From Paludibacter sp. (GTDB taxonomy: Bacteria > Bacteroidota > Bacteroidia > Bacteroidales > Paludibacteraceae), in assembly GCA_028690665.1 (NCBI GenBank), contig JAQVAV010000002.1:1-64000 (forward strand): a stretch of 64,000 bases of DNA, in the 5' to 3' direction. Shown here in pieces: positions 27,157-34,867 of the stretch. The notes beneath the pieces are model-generated. The model was not told where the DNA came from, did no database searches, and saw only the letters and a list, made by a program, of their open reading frames with translations. The translations under genes were made by a program, and so were the position numbers. Numbering within the stretch: the first letter of the stretch is position 1; every line of letters begins with the position of its first letter.

Positions 27157-29094
27157 ATGGAAAAGAAACCCAAAAAGATAGGAGTTTATATTTGCCATTG
27201 CGGTGGTAATATCTCCGATTATGTAGATGTAGAAAAAGTCCGTCAGTCGGTTGAGGGTGAGGATATTGTTTTTATTGCCAAAACAACGATGTTTGCCTGT
27301 TCCGATGCCAATCAGCGCGATATGGTGGAAGACATTAAAGCCAACGATCTCGATGGCGTGATTGTAGCTTCCTGTTCGCCGAAATTACATTTACTTACAT
27401 TTCGCAATGTATCGGTTCGTGCCGATTTGAATAAATACACTTATGTTCATGCCAATATTCGCGAACAGGCTTCGTGGGCGCATTCCGACAATAAAGCCGG
27501 AGCTACCGAAAAAGCTATTCACTTGGTAAAAGCGGCTATTGCCAAATCTCGTTATGCCGAAGCTCTGGAAACCAATAAAGTAAAGGCGATTAAAGCGGTA
27601 GCGGTAGTAGGAGCAGGTGTAGCAGGAATGAAAGCTGCTTTGTCGCTTTCCGAAAAGGACTGTGAAGTATTGCTTATTGAGAAAGAACCTTTCGTTGGTG
27701 GTCGTGTAGCGCAGTGGGATGCCATTGCAGGTACAAAAGAGTCGGGTAAAGAAATGGTAAAACGCCTTTATGACGAAGTGATAAAGAGAAGCAATATTAC
27801 CATCATGACCAACAGCGAGGTGATTGAAAATAAGGGTAGTGTAGGTAATATTGCACTAAAAATCAGAAAAATTCCCCGTTATATCAATACTTCCGACTTT
27901 AAACCGGAAGAATTAAAAAAAGCTGTTTCGGTTTGTCCTGTGGAAGTTTCGGACGAATTCAGCTTTGGTCTGACTAAACGTAAAGCTATTTACGAAAGCG
28001 AACCGGGAGAATACCCGCAAATTCCGGTGGTTGATATGAAAAACTGTACCCGTTGCGGAGCCTGCGAAAAGGTTTGCAAGGCGGTTGATTTTTCAGAAAA
28101 AGAGGAAATTGTAGAATTTGCGGTTGGCTCGGTGCTGATGGCTACCGGATTCGACCCGTATACTCCGGCTCAGGGAGAATATGGCTACGGAGAATCGTCG
28201 AAAGTAGTTACTTTGGGTCAGTTTAAACAAATGGTTGCTGACCAGAACGGAAAACTTATGCATAATGGAAAACAAGTGAAAAATATCGCTTACATCTATT
28301 GTGTGGGAAGTCGTCAGACTGAAGGTGAAAATACTTACTGCTCGCGTAATTGCTGTACAGCAACTATTTTCTCGGCCATTACTGCAAAACAAAAATTTAC
28401 GGATATAAATAATTATCATTTCAACCGTGGAATTCGCAGTTACGGAAAGCAGGAAATTATGTATGCCGATTCACTGCGTCAGGGAGACATTTATTTGCAG
28501 GGAAATGATGATAATCTGCCGGAAGTTATTGTAAACGGCAATAAAACTTCTGTTAAGGTGAATGATATTCTGACGGCCGGAAAAGAAGTAGAGGTTGATG
28601 CCGATTTGGTAGTACTTGTAACGGGAATGGTTCCGCGTGCCGATCATTCGGTAGGAACATTGTTCAAGCTACCCAAGGGGCGTGATAAGTTCTATACCGA
28701 AGTACACATGAAACTTCGTCCGGTTGAAACGGCTATCGACGGTGTTACCATTGCCGGTACCTGTCAGGGTCCGAAAAATATCGCTGAATCGGTTAATTCT
28801 GCATTGGCTGCAAGTACTAAGGCTTATTCCATATTGAGTAAAGGAGAACTGGAAACCGATCCGCAAATTGCACGTATTGATGCTGAAAAATGCACCTGGT
28901 GTGGCGCTTGTGAAGAGGCTTGTCCGTTCGATGCCATACTGAAAGTTGAAAAAGATGGAAAAACTGTTGCAGAAATAAACAATACAGTTTGTAAAGGTTG
29001 CGGTATGTGTGCTCCCGTTTGCGAGCCGGATGCGGTTAATCTGATTGCATATTCGAGCGAAATGATAACAAGCATGATTGATGCGTTGGCATAA
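27157..29094 (+). CDS. HdrA/QmoB-like flavoprotein, one ferredoxin site lost
   Basis: A 645-residue HdrA-type protein. The N-terminal HdrA domain shows VYICHCGGNISDYVDVEKV and ASCSPKLHLLTFRN. The FAD motif VAVVGAGVAGMKAAL is near 147-161. The first ferredoxin motif normally before the FAD-linked CPVEV is degenerate: only one Cys remains (KAVSVCPVEV near 258). Three other cluster motifs are intact: NCTRCGACEKVC near 293, KCTWCGACEEACP near 581, and CKGCGMCAPVC near 612. It resembles QmoB without the fused MvhD domain, which is encoded separately at 25434. It probably pairs with the preceding QmoA-like subunit. Confidence 0.78.
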   Translation: MEKKPKKIGVYICHCGGNISDYVDVEKVRQSVEGEDIVFIAKTTMFACSDANQRDMVEDIKANDLDGVIVASCSPKLHLLTFRNVSVRADLNKYTYVHANIREQASWAHSDNKAGATEKAIHLVKAAIAKSRYAEALETNKVKAIKAVAVVGAGVAGMKAALSLSEKDCEVLLIEKEPFVGGRVAQWDAIAGTKESGKEMVKRLYDEVIKRSNITIMTNSEVIENKGSVGNIALKIRKIPRYINTSDFKPEELKKAVSVCPVEVSDEFSFGLTKRKAIYESEPGEYPQIPVVDMKNCTRCGACEKVCKAVDFSEKEEIVEFAVGSVLMATGFDPYTPAQGEYGYGESSKVVTLGQFKQMVADQNGKLMHNGKQVKNIAYIYCVGSRQTEGENTYCSRNCCTATIFSAITAKQKFTDINNYHFNRGIRSYGKQEIMYADSLRQGDIYLQGNDDNLPEVIVNGNKTSVKVNDILTAGKEVEVDADLVVLVTGMVPRADHSVGTLFKLPKGRDKFYTEVHMKLRPVETAIDGVTIAGTCQGPKNIAESVNSALAASTKAYSILSKGELETDPQIARIDAEKCTWCGACEEACPFDAILKVEKDGKTVAEINNTVCKGCGMCAPVCEPDAVNLIAYSSEMITSMIDALA

Positions 29095-29126
29095 ATTCAG
29101 TTAATCAATAAATTATTTACTGACTT

Positions 29127-29408
29127 ATGGAAGTAGAAAAAGGAAAAACAGCAAAATACCTTCGTGAAAAATTGGGCGGAATACCCGAACAAGCCAAGGA
29201 AAATCTGAAAGAATTCAATGCTATCAAAAAGAAAATGCTTGATGCCTTGAAAGAAGAAGATCTCACAGTAAAACAAATGTCCGAGAAAATTGGAATGCCT
29301 ACACACGAAGTAGTTTATTATTTGATGTCATTGGTAAAATATGGTTTGGTCAAAACCGGTGAAATAGATGACATGGACGAGTATTATACCTATAAATTGA
29401 ATAAGTAA
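29127..29408 (+). CDS. Small winged-helix DNA-binding-like protein
   Basis: A 93-residue protein with a winged helix at about 48-90 (LTVKQMSEKIGMPTHEVVYYLMSLVKYGLVKTGE). A basic helical stretch precedes it. It resembles the single-domain wHTH proteins of the ArsR/MarR kind but has no sensor domain. It is placed between the QmoB-like and QmoC-like genes, and its stop overlaps the next ATG by one base. It could regulate the operon or act as a structural part of the complex. I cannot name a family. Confidence 0.7.
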   Translation: MEVEKGKTAKYLREKLGGIPEQAKENLKEFNAIKKKMLDALKEEDLTVKQMSEKIGMPTHEVVYYLMSLVKYGLVKTGEIDDMDEYYTYKLNK

Positions 29409-30454
29409 TGGCAAAGATAAATCCTGCTTTTGGAAAAGAATTAAAGAAATACGGTGCAGTCAATTTTAATGCCTGCTACAATTGCGGTAACTGTACCGCC
29501 GTATGTTCTTTATCAACAGAAGACGTTTCGTTTCCGCGCGAAATGGTTCGTCTGAGCGCTTTGGGACTCGAAGATGAAATTACTTCTTCTCTCAAACCAT
29601 GGGAATGTTATTATTGCGGTGAGTGTTCAACACATTGTCCGCAGGAAGCCAATCCGGGTGAACTGATGATGTCGCTCCGCCGGTGGCTGACAGCCAAATA
29701 CGACTGGACAGGACTTTCGGGTCTGATGTACAAATCGTTGCCGGCAACCATTGTGGCATTCATTCTGACATTTGCGGCTGTACTGGTGTTTGCATTTATG
29801 AATAACTTCAATCTGGATCATATCATGCATGTAGGGCACTTGTTCGAAGCTATCGCTATCGGAACTATCATGGTCGTGATTTTTATTCCGAACATTGCGC
29901 GCATGTGGTATTTTACAGTATTGCGTGGTGAGGATAAAGTTTCTGTGAAGAAGTATTTCAGCAGCCTGGGTGAGTTTTTTGTTACGATGTTTGTGCAGAA
30001 ACGTGCACTCGATTGTGACGATAATCGTTTTCGTTGGTTCGAACACTTTATTCTTGTGTTAGGCTATTTGTCTCTTTTGTTCACTACGGTATTTTTGGAT
30101 TGGTTCTCAACGCCGTATTTAGCAGTAAATATCTTCGGATATTTGGTAAGTGCCATTGTCTTTGTAGTAACCATTGACTTTGTAGGCAGCCGTATTAAAA
30201 AGAAAAAAGCCCTGAACAAACATTCCCAACCGTCCGACTGGTTTTTTGTGATTTGGTTGTTCCTTATGGGATTTACAGCATTTTTTGTACGCTTGTTTAT
30301 CGATCTGGATATTATAGAATCGAATAAGTGGTTATATATTATTCATTTTACAGTGTTGGTGCAATGGGCTTTGATTATTGTGCCTTTCGGTAAATGGACT
30401 CACTTTCTGTATCGTTCGTTTGCCATGTATTTTGCAAAGCTGAAAGAAAAATAA
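29408..30454 (+). CDS. QmoC-like (HdrC-HdrE fusion) membrane subunit
   Basis: A 348-residue fusion. Residues 1-95 hold an HdrC-type dicluster ferredoxin: CYNCGNCTAVCSL near 23-35 and CYYCGECSTHCP near 67-78. About six membrane helices follow (between 108 and 335) with helix His residues that could bind haem b (HVGHLFEAI, WFEHFILVL, IIHFTVLVQ, WTHFLYR). This is the QmoC layout: the membrane module that trades electrons with menaquinone. It ends the operon; two hairpins follow. The protein anchors the QmoA/B-like subunits at the cytoplasmic face. Confidence 0.82.
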   Translation: MAKINPAFGKELKKYGAVNFNACYNCGNCTAVCSLSTEDVSFPREMVRLSALGLEDEITSSLKPWECYYCGECSTHCPQEANPGELMMSLRRWLTAKYDWTGLSGLMYKSLPATIVAFILTFAAVLVFAFMNNFNLDHIMHVGHLFEAIAIGTIMVVIFIPNIARMWYFTVLRGEDKVSVKKYFSSLGEFFVTMFVQKRALDCDDNRFRWFEHFILVLGYLSLLFTTVFLDWFSTPYLAVNIFGYLVSAIVFVVTIDFVGSRIKKKKALNKHSQPSDWFFVIWLFLMGFTAFFVRLFIDLDIIESNKWLYIIHFTVLVQWALIIVPFGKWTHFLYRSFAMYFAKLKEK

Positions 30455-30465
30455 TGATTTTTATA

Positions 30466-30496
30466 ATGAGAATTCCAGATTAAATGGAACTCTCAT
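30466..30496 (+). terminator. Terminator-like hairpin after the Qmo-like operon
   Basis: ATGAGAATTCCA (30466-30477) pairs with TGGAACTCTCAT (30485-30496), 11 of 12 positions plus a G-T pair, and a T-rich stretch follows. Confidence 0.6.
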
Positions 30497-30525
30497 TTGT
30501 TTGTATTGTACAGTTTGTTGGGAAC

Positions 30526-30560
30526 AAAAGCTTCGTCATTGTTTTTATGGCGAAGTTTTT
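30526..30560 (+). terminator. Second terminator hairpin after the Qmo-like operon
   Basis: AAAAGCTTCGTCAT (30526-30539) pairs with ATGGCGAAGTTTTT (30547-30560) at 12 of 14 positions, ending in a T run. The remaining bases up to the glutathione peroxidase gene are AT-rich with no gene recognised. Confidence 0.6.
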
Positions 30561-30815
30561 TATGTTAGATAGTGGTTTGTTAAAAAATATATAATATTCC
30601 TGCTATACTTGGTGTTGTAATACATAATTTTTAAAATTTGTCATCCTGAATATGCTGGATTAAAGTTTACCAGGTGAACTAAACTTATGGATTTATGGTT
30701 TAATAAAAAGTTGTCATGTATGTTTAATGCATACGTATCTGAAATATTTTATTAAACTTAATGGTGCAATTGTTGAAAATGTTTATGAAAACAATTTTGC
30801 CCCAATAAATAAAAA

Positions 30816-31358
30816 ATGATTATGAAGACGAAAATTGTGTTTTTACTTGCTTTGATATCAGGGGTAGTTTCAGCGTTTGCACAAAATTCAGTTTATGATT
30901 TTACAGTAAATAATATTGAGGGAAAACCGGTAAATTTATCAGGATATAAAGGTAAAGTCCTTTTGATTGTAAATACGGCCAGTAAATGTGGACTTACTCC
31001 TCAGTACGAAGGGCTGGAAGCCTTATATCAGAAATATCAGGAAAAAGGTTTTGAAGTGCTGGGATTCCCGTGCAACCAGTTTTTAGGTCAGGAACCCGGT
31101 ACTGCAGAAGAAATTGTAGAATTCTGTACGAACAAGTATAATGTGACCTTTCAGTTGTTTGAAAAAACGGAAGTGAATGGAAAACATACAGCTTCTTTAT
31201 ATCAATATTTAAAAGCAGCATTGCCACTTGAAGGGAAAAATGATATTCGCTGGAACTTTGAAAAGTTTCTGATTGACAGGACTGGAAAGCCTGTAAAGAG
31301 ATTTTCTCCGAAAACAAAACCCGGAGAACTTGAGGGCGAAATAGAAAAATTACTTTGA
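30816..31358 (+). CDS. Glutathione peroxidase family protein, secreted
   Basis: A 180-residue thiol peroxidase of the GPx family with a signal peptide (1-22), so it is probably periplasmic. Active residues are Cys58 in NTASKCGLTPQY, Gln88 and Asn87 in FPCNQF with a possible resolving Cys86, and Trp in the IRWNFEKFLIDRTG motif. It is the Cys form, not selenocysteine. Bacterial members usually work with thioredoxin and reduce peroxides. A strong terminator follows, so it is a single-gene unit. Confidence 0.9.
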   Translation: MIMKTKIVFLLALISGVVSAFAQNSVYDFTVNNIEGKPVNLSGYKGKVLLIVNTASKCGLTPQYEGLEALYQKYQEKGFEVLGFPCNQFLGQEPGTAEEIVEFCTNKYNVTFQLFEKTEVNGKHTASLYQYLKAALPLEGKNDIRWNFEKFLIDRTGKPVKRFSPKTKPGELEGEIEKLL

Positions 31359-31383
31359 GCGTTTGCTTGGAAGGTTTATTTAG

Positions 31384-31412
31384 AAAGGAGTTTTGTATAA
31401 AAACTCCTTTTT
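31384..31412 (+). terminator. Rho-independent terminator after the GPx gene
   Basis: AAAGGAGTTTT (31384-31394), loop GTAT, AAAACTCCTTT and a T run form a perfect terminator. Confidence 0.85.
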
Positions 31413-31501
31413 ATTTGGAATTAACTATATAATAATCGTATTTTTACAATTTCTAAAAGCAATAGTTTTATTTGTTAATCTTAATCAAAAAGTACAATGT
31501 T

Positions 31502-31897
31502 ATGAAAAAAATTAAATTTTTATTTTTGTTCTTTCCTGTGCTTATATTAGCGGCTTGTTCTGGAAATAATCCTGAGGCTGTTGCTGAAAAATTCAATGAA
31601 GCTCTTTATATGGGTGATTTTGAAACAGCTAAATCTTTCTGTACAGACGACAGTAAGCAGGCTGTCGATTTTGTAGCAGCATTTGCCTCAAAAAGTGTTG
31701 AGCAAATGAAAAAATGCGATGTGCAATATGAAGTTAAAAATGTTACAATGGCAGAGGATGGTAATTCTGCTGTAGTGGAAGGTGTTGTAAATGGTAGTCT
31801 CGATTTGCAAAAAAATGAAGTGCAGGATTCTGTTGTTTCAAAACTCAATTTGGTAAAAAATGGGAATAAGTGGCTCGTAGAATACAAGTTGAAATAA
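31502..31897 (+). CDS. DUF4878-type small lipoprotein
   Basis: A 131-residue lipoprotein with signal peptide and lipobox LAAC (Cys19). The mature part has an NTF2-like alpha-beta pattern typical of DUF4878: PEAVAEKFNEALYMGDFETAKSF, then VKNVTMAEDGNSAVVEG and a final LVKNGNKWLVEYK. Function is unknown. I chose the ATG at 31502, which gives a clean signal peptide, over an upstream start at 31472. It overlaps the next gene by 28 bases. Confidence 0.75.
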   Translation: MKKIKFLFLFFPVLILAACSGNNPEAVAEKFNEALYMGDFETAKSFCTDDSKQAVDFVAAFASKSVEQMKKCDVQYEVKNVTMAEDGNSAVVEGVVNGSLDLQKNEVQDSVVSKLNLVKNGNKWLVEYKLK

Positions 31898-32490
31898 ACT
31901 TTATAATATTAGTTATAAGTCTGTTGTGTTTGATGGTTGCGTGTAAAGCCCCTGAAAATGCAGCAGATTTGTATTTTTATGACTCCGATTCTCTTCGAAG
32001 TGGAGATATAATTCTCCGTAAAAGTTATGGTTTGCTGAGCGATATTATTGTAGCTCGGTTACATGATACTGTTGATATTTCGCATTGTGGTATTTTGGTG
32101 AAAGAAGCGGACAGCTCTTTTTGTGTGATACATGCTTTGGCAAAATCTGTTTCGGAAGCGGATGGTGTTCAGAAATGTTCTTTGAAGAAATTCATGGCCG
32201 ACAGCAGGCCTGAGACTGTAAAGGTAGTTCGTTTTAAAAATGACTCTGATAAGCGAATTGCCGGAAAAGCGCTCTACTATCTTGCTAAAAAAGTAAAATT
32301 TGATAATAACTTCAATCTGAAAGATACAACGGCATTTTACTGCTCGGAGTTACCTTATCATATTTTGAAACAAGAATTTGATTTTTCAGTTTCGGATGAG
32401 AGCCATTTACTCAAGTTTTCGGTGTTTTTTAATCCTCAGTTTTTCAGTATTGTTCCTTTTGTGAAACAAAAAAATGTGATGGAATTATAG
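31870..32490 (+). CDS. YiiX-like permuted NlpC/P60 lipoprotein
   Basis: A 206-residue lipoprotein (lipobox MVAC, Cys25) with the fold of YiiX/YebB-like circularly permuted papain-type amidases. His72 in DISHCGIL and Cys158 in AFYCSELPYH form the likely catalytic pair. Substrates of the family are cell-wall peptides or lipids, undefined here. The start is a GTG inside the preceding DUF4878 gene; without it the signal peptide would be lost. The 28-base overlap suggests coupled translation. Confidence 0.75.
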   Translation: MARRIQVEINFIILVISLLCLMVACKAPENAADLYFYDSDSLRSGDIILRKSYGLLSDIIVARLHDTVDISHCGILVKEADSSFCVIHALAKSVSEADGVQKCSLKKFMADSRPETVKVVRFKNDSDKRIAGKALYYLAKKVKFDNNFNLKDTTAFYCSELPYHILKQEFDFSVSDESHLLKFSVFFNPQFFSIVPFVKQKNVMEL

Positions 32491-32540
32491 GGCACATTTC
32501 ACAATCGAAACCGTATTTTTGTTGTCATAATTTAATTCAA

Positions 32541-32582
32541 TAAAACAATAATGCCGGTAGTTTGTCAAAAACTATCGGCATT
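32541..32582 (-). terminator. Terminator of the greA-hit unit
   Basis: AATGCCGGTAGTTT (32550-32563) pairs with AAACTATCGGCATT (32569-32582), 13 of 14 positions. On the minus strand the stem is followed by ATTGTTTTA. It can also stop the converging yiiX-like transcript, though the plus side lacks a T run. Confidence 0.65.
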
Positions 32583-32604
32583 GTTGAAATTGGTATTTGC
32601 CAAA

Positions 32605-32994
32605 TTATATTGCGGCGCTTATTTTTGCGGCAATATCCTGCATCTCTTCAGCACTGAGTTTCAACTTCGGGTTTGCAAAGTTCATGTCCGATTCTTTGTT
32701 GAAAGGAATCAGGTGGATGTGTGCATGAGGTACTTCTAACCCTATAACTGCTACTCCGACACGAACGCAATCCATGGTTTGATCAAGTGCTTTAGCAATT
32801 TTTTTTGCAAAAATCATCATCTCTGCCAGCATATCATCTTCGAGATTGAAAATATAATTTTCTTCGAGTTTGGGAACAACTAATGTGTGCCCTTTTGTCA
32901 TTGGATTAATATCCAGAAAAGCAAAAAACTTATCATTTTCTGCAATTTTGTAACAGGGAATTTCTCCCGCAATAATTCTGCTGAAAATAGTCAT
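32605..32994 (-). CDS. HIT-family nucleotide hydrolase
   Basis: A 129-residue histidine-triad protein. The HIT motif HAHIHLIPF is near 91-99 and the substrate-side residues FFAFLDINPMTKGHTLVVPK near 23-42. This is the Hint/HinT group, which hydrolyses AMP-lysine-type and nucleoside phosphoramidates. It lies 37 bases downstream of greA on the same strand and shares its promoter and terminator. Confidence 0.9.
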   Translation of the reverse strand: MTIFSRIIAGEIPCYKIAENDKFFAFLDINPMTKGHTLVVPKLEENYIFNLEDDMLAEMMIFAKKIAKALDQTMDCVRVGVAVIGLEVPHAHIHLIPFNKESDMNFANPKLKLSAEEMQDIAAKISAAI

Positions 32995-33031
32995 GATATT
33001 TTTTATTGGTTGTTTTTTTGCTTACGGTTAA

Positions 33032-33502
33032 TTACAGACTAATTTCAACTATTTCAAATTCCATAATACCGGATGGGACGCTTACAGAAGCTTTTTCTCC
33101 CACTTTTTTGCCAAGTAGTCCTTTGGCAATAGGAGTTGTAACCGAAAGTTTACCTTCTTTTAAATTGGCTTCACTTTCAGAAACTATCATATATGACATG
33201 GTCTGACCTGATTTTATGTTTTTTATTTTTACCCGGGTCAGAATTTGTACCTCGTCGGTTTTGATTTTCGATTCGTCTATCATGCGTGCCGAAGCAATTG
33301 TGTCCTTTAATTGGGCAATACGCATTTCAAGCAGGCCCTGAGCCTCTTTCGCTGCATCATATTCTGCATTTTCCGAAAGATCCCCTTTATCTCTTGCTTC
33401 TGCTATCTGACGGGAAATGGCAGGACGTTGTACTCTTTCCAGTTCATTCAGTTCATCTACTAATTTTTTGTAACCATCAGCGGTCATATAAGTTACTGCC
33501 AT
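33032..33502 (-). CDS. greA: Transcription elongation factor GreA
   Basis: A 156-residue GreA. The N-terminal coiled coil (about 10-75) has the tip acids of the family in KGDLSENAEYDAAKEAQG near 39-56. The C-terminal FKBP-like domain ends in ANLKEGKLSVTTPIAKGLLGKKVG. GreA enters the RNA polymerase secondary channel and rescues backtracked complexes by transcript cleavage. A consensus promoter lies about 110 bases upstream, with a terminator hairpin in the leader between it and the gene. Confidence 0.95.
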   Translation of the reverse strand: MAVTYMTADGYKKLVDELNELERVQRPAISRQIAEARDKGDLSENAEYDAAKEAQGLLEMRIAQLKDTIASARMIDESKIKTDEVQILTRVKIKNIKSGQTMSYMIVSESEANLKEGKLSVTTPIAKGLLGKKVGEKASVSVPSGIMEFEIVEISL

Positions 33503-33557
33503 AGAGTTTATCTCCTAATTTAATTTATAATAAAACGAATTTTTAAATTACTGTAAA

Positions 33558-33589
33558 CAAAAAAGAATTCCGACAGTATGCCGGAACTC
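33558..33589 (-). terminator. Terminator hairpin in the greA leader
   Basis: On the minus strand GAGTTCCG (33589-33582) pairs with CGGAATTC (33572-33565) and is followed by TTTTTT. It is downstream of the greA promoter and upstream of the greA start, so it would cut short a fraction of greA transcripts at about 50 bases. Confidence 0.7.
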
Positions 33590-33613
33590 CTGATTTTGCG
33601 TTTAGATACGTTG

Positions 33614-33644
33614 CAAATATACGAGCTATTTTTTATTCAACAAA
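33614..33644 (-). promoter_or_regulatory. Consensus promoter of greA-hit
   Basis: On the minus strand TTTG (33644-33641), exactly 19 bases, then TATATTTG (33621-33614). This is a perfect Bacteroidetes promoter. Confidence 0.85.
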
Positions 33645-33690
33645 GAATTTAGTATGTGTTTAAAAACATTTTTTGCTATTTCTTTCAATG

Positions 33691-34158
33691 TCAGTATTTT
33701 CTGTTGAATATTTCGGAATATATAAATGCTTTTCTTGCTTCTTCTACATTAGTTAAATGTAAGCCTCCAATATCCTCGTCATCTGTTATTGCTATAGTTG
33801 AAGAATCCTTTTTGGGAGACGAGAAATGAGAATGATGTTTTTCTATATCATTTTTGTGAATTAAAAGATCTTTACGAGCTTTCAATTCTGAAAAATTAGT
33901 TGTATTTTCATACGTTTTGTATCTTGGTTCTGAAGTGTTTTTATTTGCTACAGTTTCAAATACAGGTTTTGTTTCAATTGTTGCCTGGGGGGCATTTTCT
34001 TCCGGAATCAGTTCGCGAAGAATTTCTTCAAATACAGGTTTCTTACCCGAATTCGTTTTTTGTGCCGCATCTTCTTTTTTCTTTTTCTGTTTAAGAATAC
34101 CGGAAATAGCTGCAATTATTATTATCACAAGATAAATATAGTCACCTGCGTCATGCAT
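33691..34158 (-). CDS. Hypothetical single-pass membrane protein
   Basis: A 155-residue protein with one N-terminal membrane helix (about 8-22), followed at once by a Lys-rich stretch (KQKKKKED), so the remainder should face the cytoplasm. The middle is polar and low in complexity. The last 20 residues (VEEARKAFIYSEIFNRKY) look like a conserved helix. I do not recognise a named family, though short proteins of this layout are frequent in Bacteroidales. It stands alone upstream of the greA promoter. Confidence 0.7.
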   Translation of the reverse strand: MHDAGDYIYLVIIIIAAISGILKQKKKKEDAAQKTNSGKKPVFEEILRELIPEENAPQATIETKPVFETVANKNTSEPRYKTYENTTNFSELKARKDLLIHKNDIEKHHSHFSSPKKDSSTIAITDDEDIGGLHLTNVEEARKAFIYSEIFNRKY

Positions 34159-34237
34159 AATATATTGTATTAAAATTGGCTAAGGCAAAAATAAAAAATC
34201 ATTTTGATATATAACAATTTTTTTTGTAATTATATAC

Positions 34238-34319
34238 AAAAACAAAGGGGGACTTCACAGCCACCCTTTGCACATTTTAACCTAAACCTTAACTATGAAA
34301 AATTTATCTGTTTGTTTAC
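34238..34319 (+). repeat. 82-bp direct repeat, copy 1
   Basis: Identical over 82 bases to 34555-34636. The unit has a CAAAGGG/CCCTTTG stem, the phrase AACCTAAACCTTAACT and a short frame opening ATGAAAAATTTATCTG (MKNLSVCL), which continues differently in each copy. Weaker similarity extends about 20 bases further. Confidence 0.85.
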
Positions 34320-34554
34320 CGCACAAAGGTGCATACATTTTTTATAATACGCAAGTCTTTCAAAAAAAAATGCTGGGAATTTGTCATGAAATAACATTTA
34401 TTATTGGAATTTATCTGTCTGGAAATGTATAAACAATGTGTTTTGTCGAGGTTCGTAATAATTATTACAGGGGAGATATTTTATTCCAAAAATGAATGAA
34501 AGTTGAACTGTTGGAAAGAATGAGGCTAATTAATCGGGGTTCGAAAATTATATA

Positions 34555-34636
34555 AAAAACAAAGGGGGACTTCACAGCCACCCTTTGCACATTTTAACCT
34601 AAACCTTAACTATGAAAAATTTATCTGTTTGTTTAC
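34555..34636 (+). repeat. 82-bp direct repeat, copy 2
   Basis: Second exact copy, 317 bases after the first and 231 bases upstream of miaB. The 709-base spacer 34159-34867 holds these two units and no other gene I could support. Confidence 0.85.
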
Positions 34637-34867
34637 TTTGCAAAGTTGCACATTCTTTTTTTATTAGCCAAATAATTCCTGCATTTTTTTTCAATATTTA
34701 TAATTTTCTTTTGGAAATATTTTCACGTATCATATAATGCTTTCATTTATAGTTACATCTGGAATATTGACTGATTTGTTTCATACTATTCAATATTGCT
34801 TTATTTTTATTTTTGACTAATTGGTTGTAATTTTGTATTTGAAATCATTGCAAAATTAATTGACATT

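Noticed and set aside
25841-29094. The two HdrA-like proteins as a heterodisulfide reductase of a methanogen-like pathway
   Set aside because: No HdrB (CCG-domain) gene is present, and the membrane subunit has the QmoC fusion layout.
30816-31358. Selenocysteine in the glutathione peroxidase
   Set aside because: The active-site codon encodes Cys and there is no in-frame TGA.
34255-34290. The repeat phrase CCCTTTGCAC as a promoter -7 box
   Set aside because: It lacks the TA of TAnnTTTG and has no TTTG 19 bases upstream in either copy.
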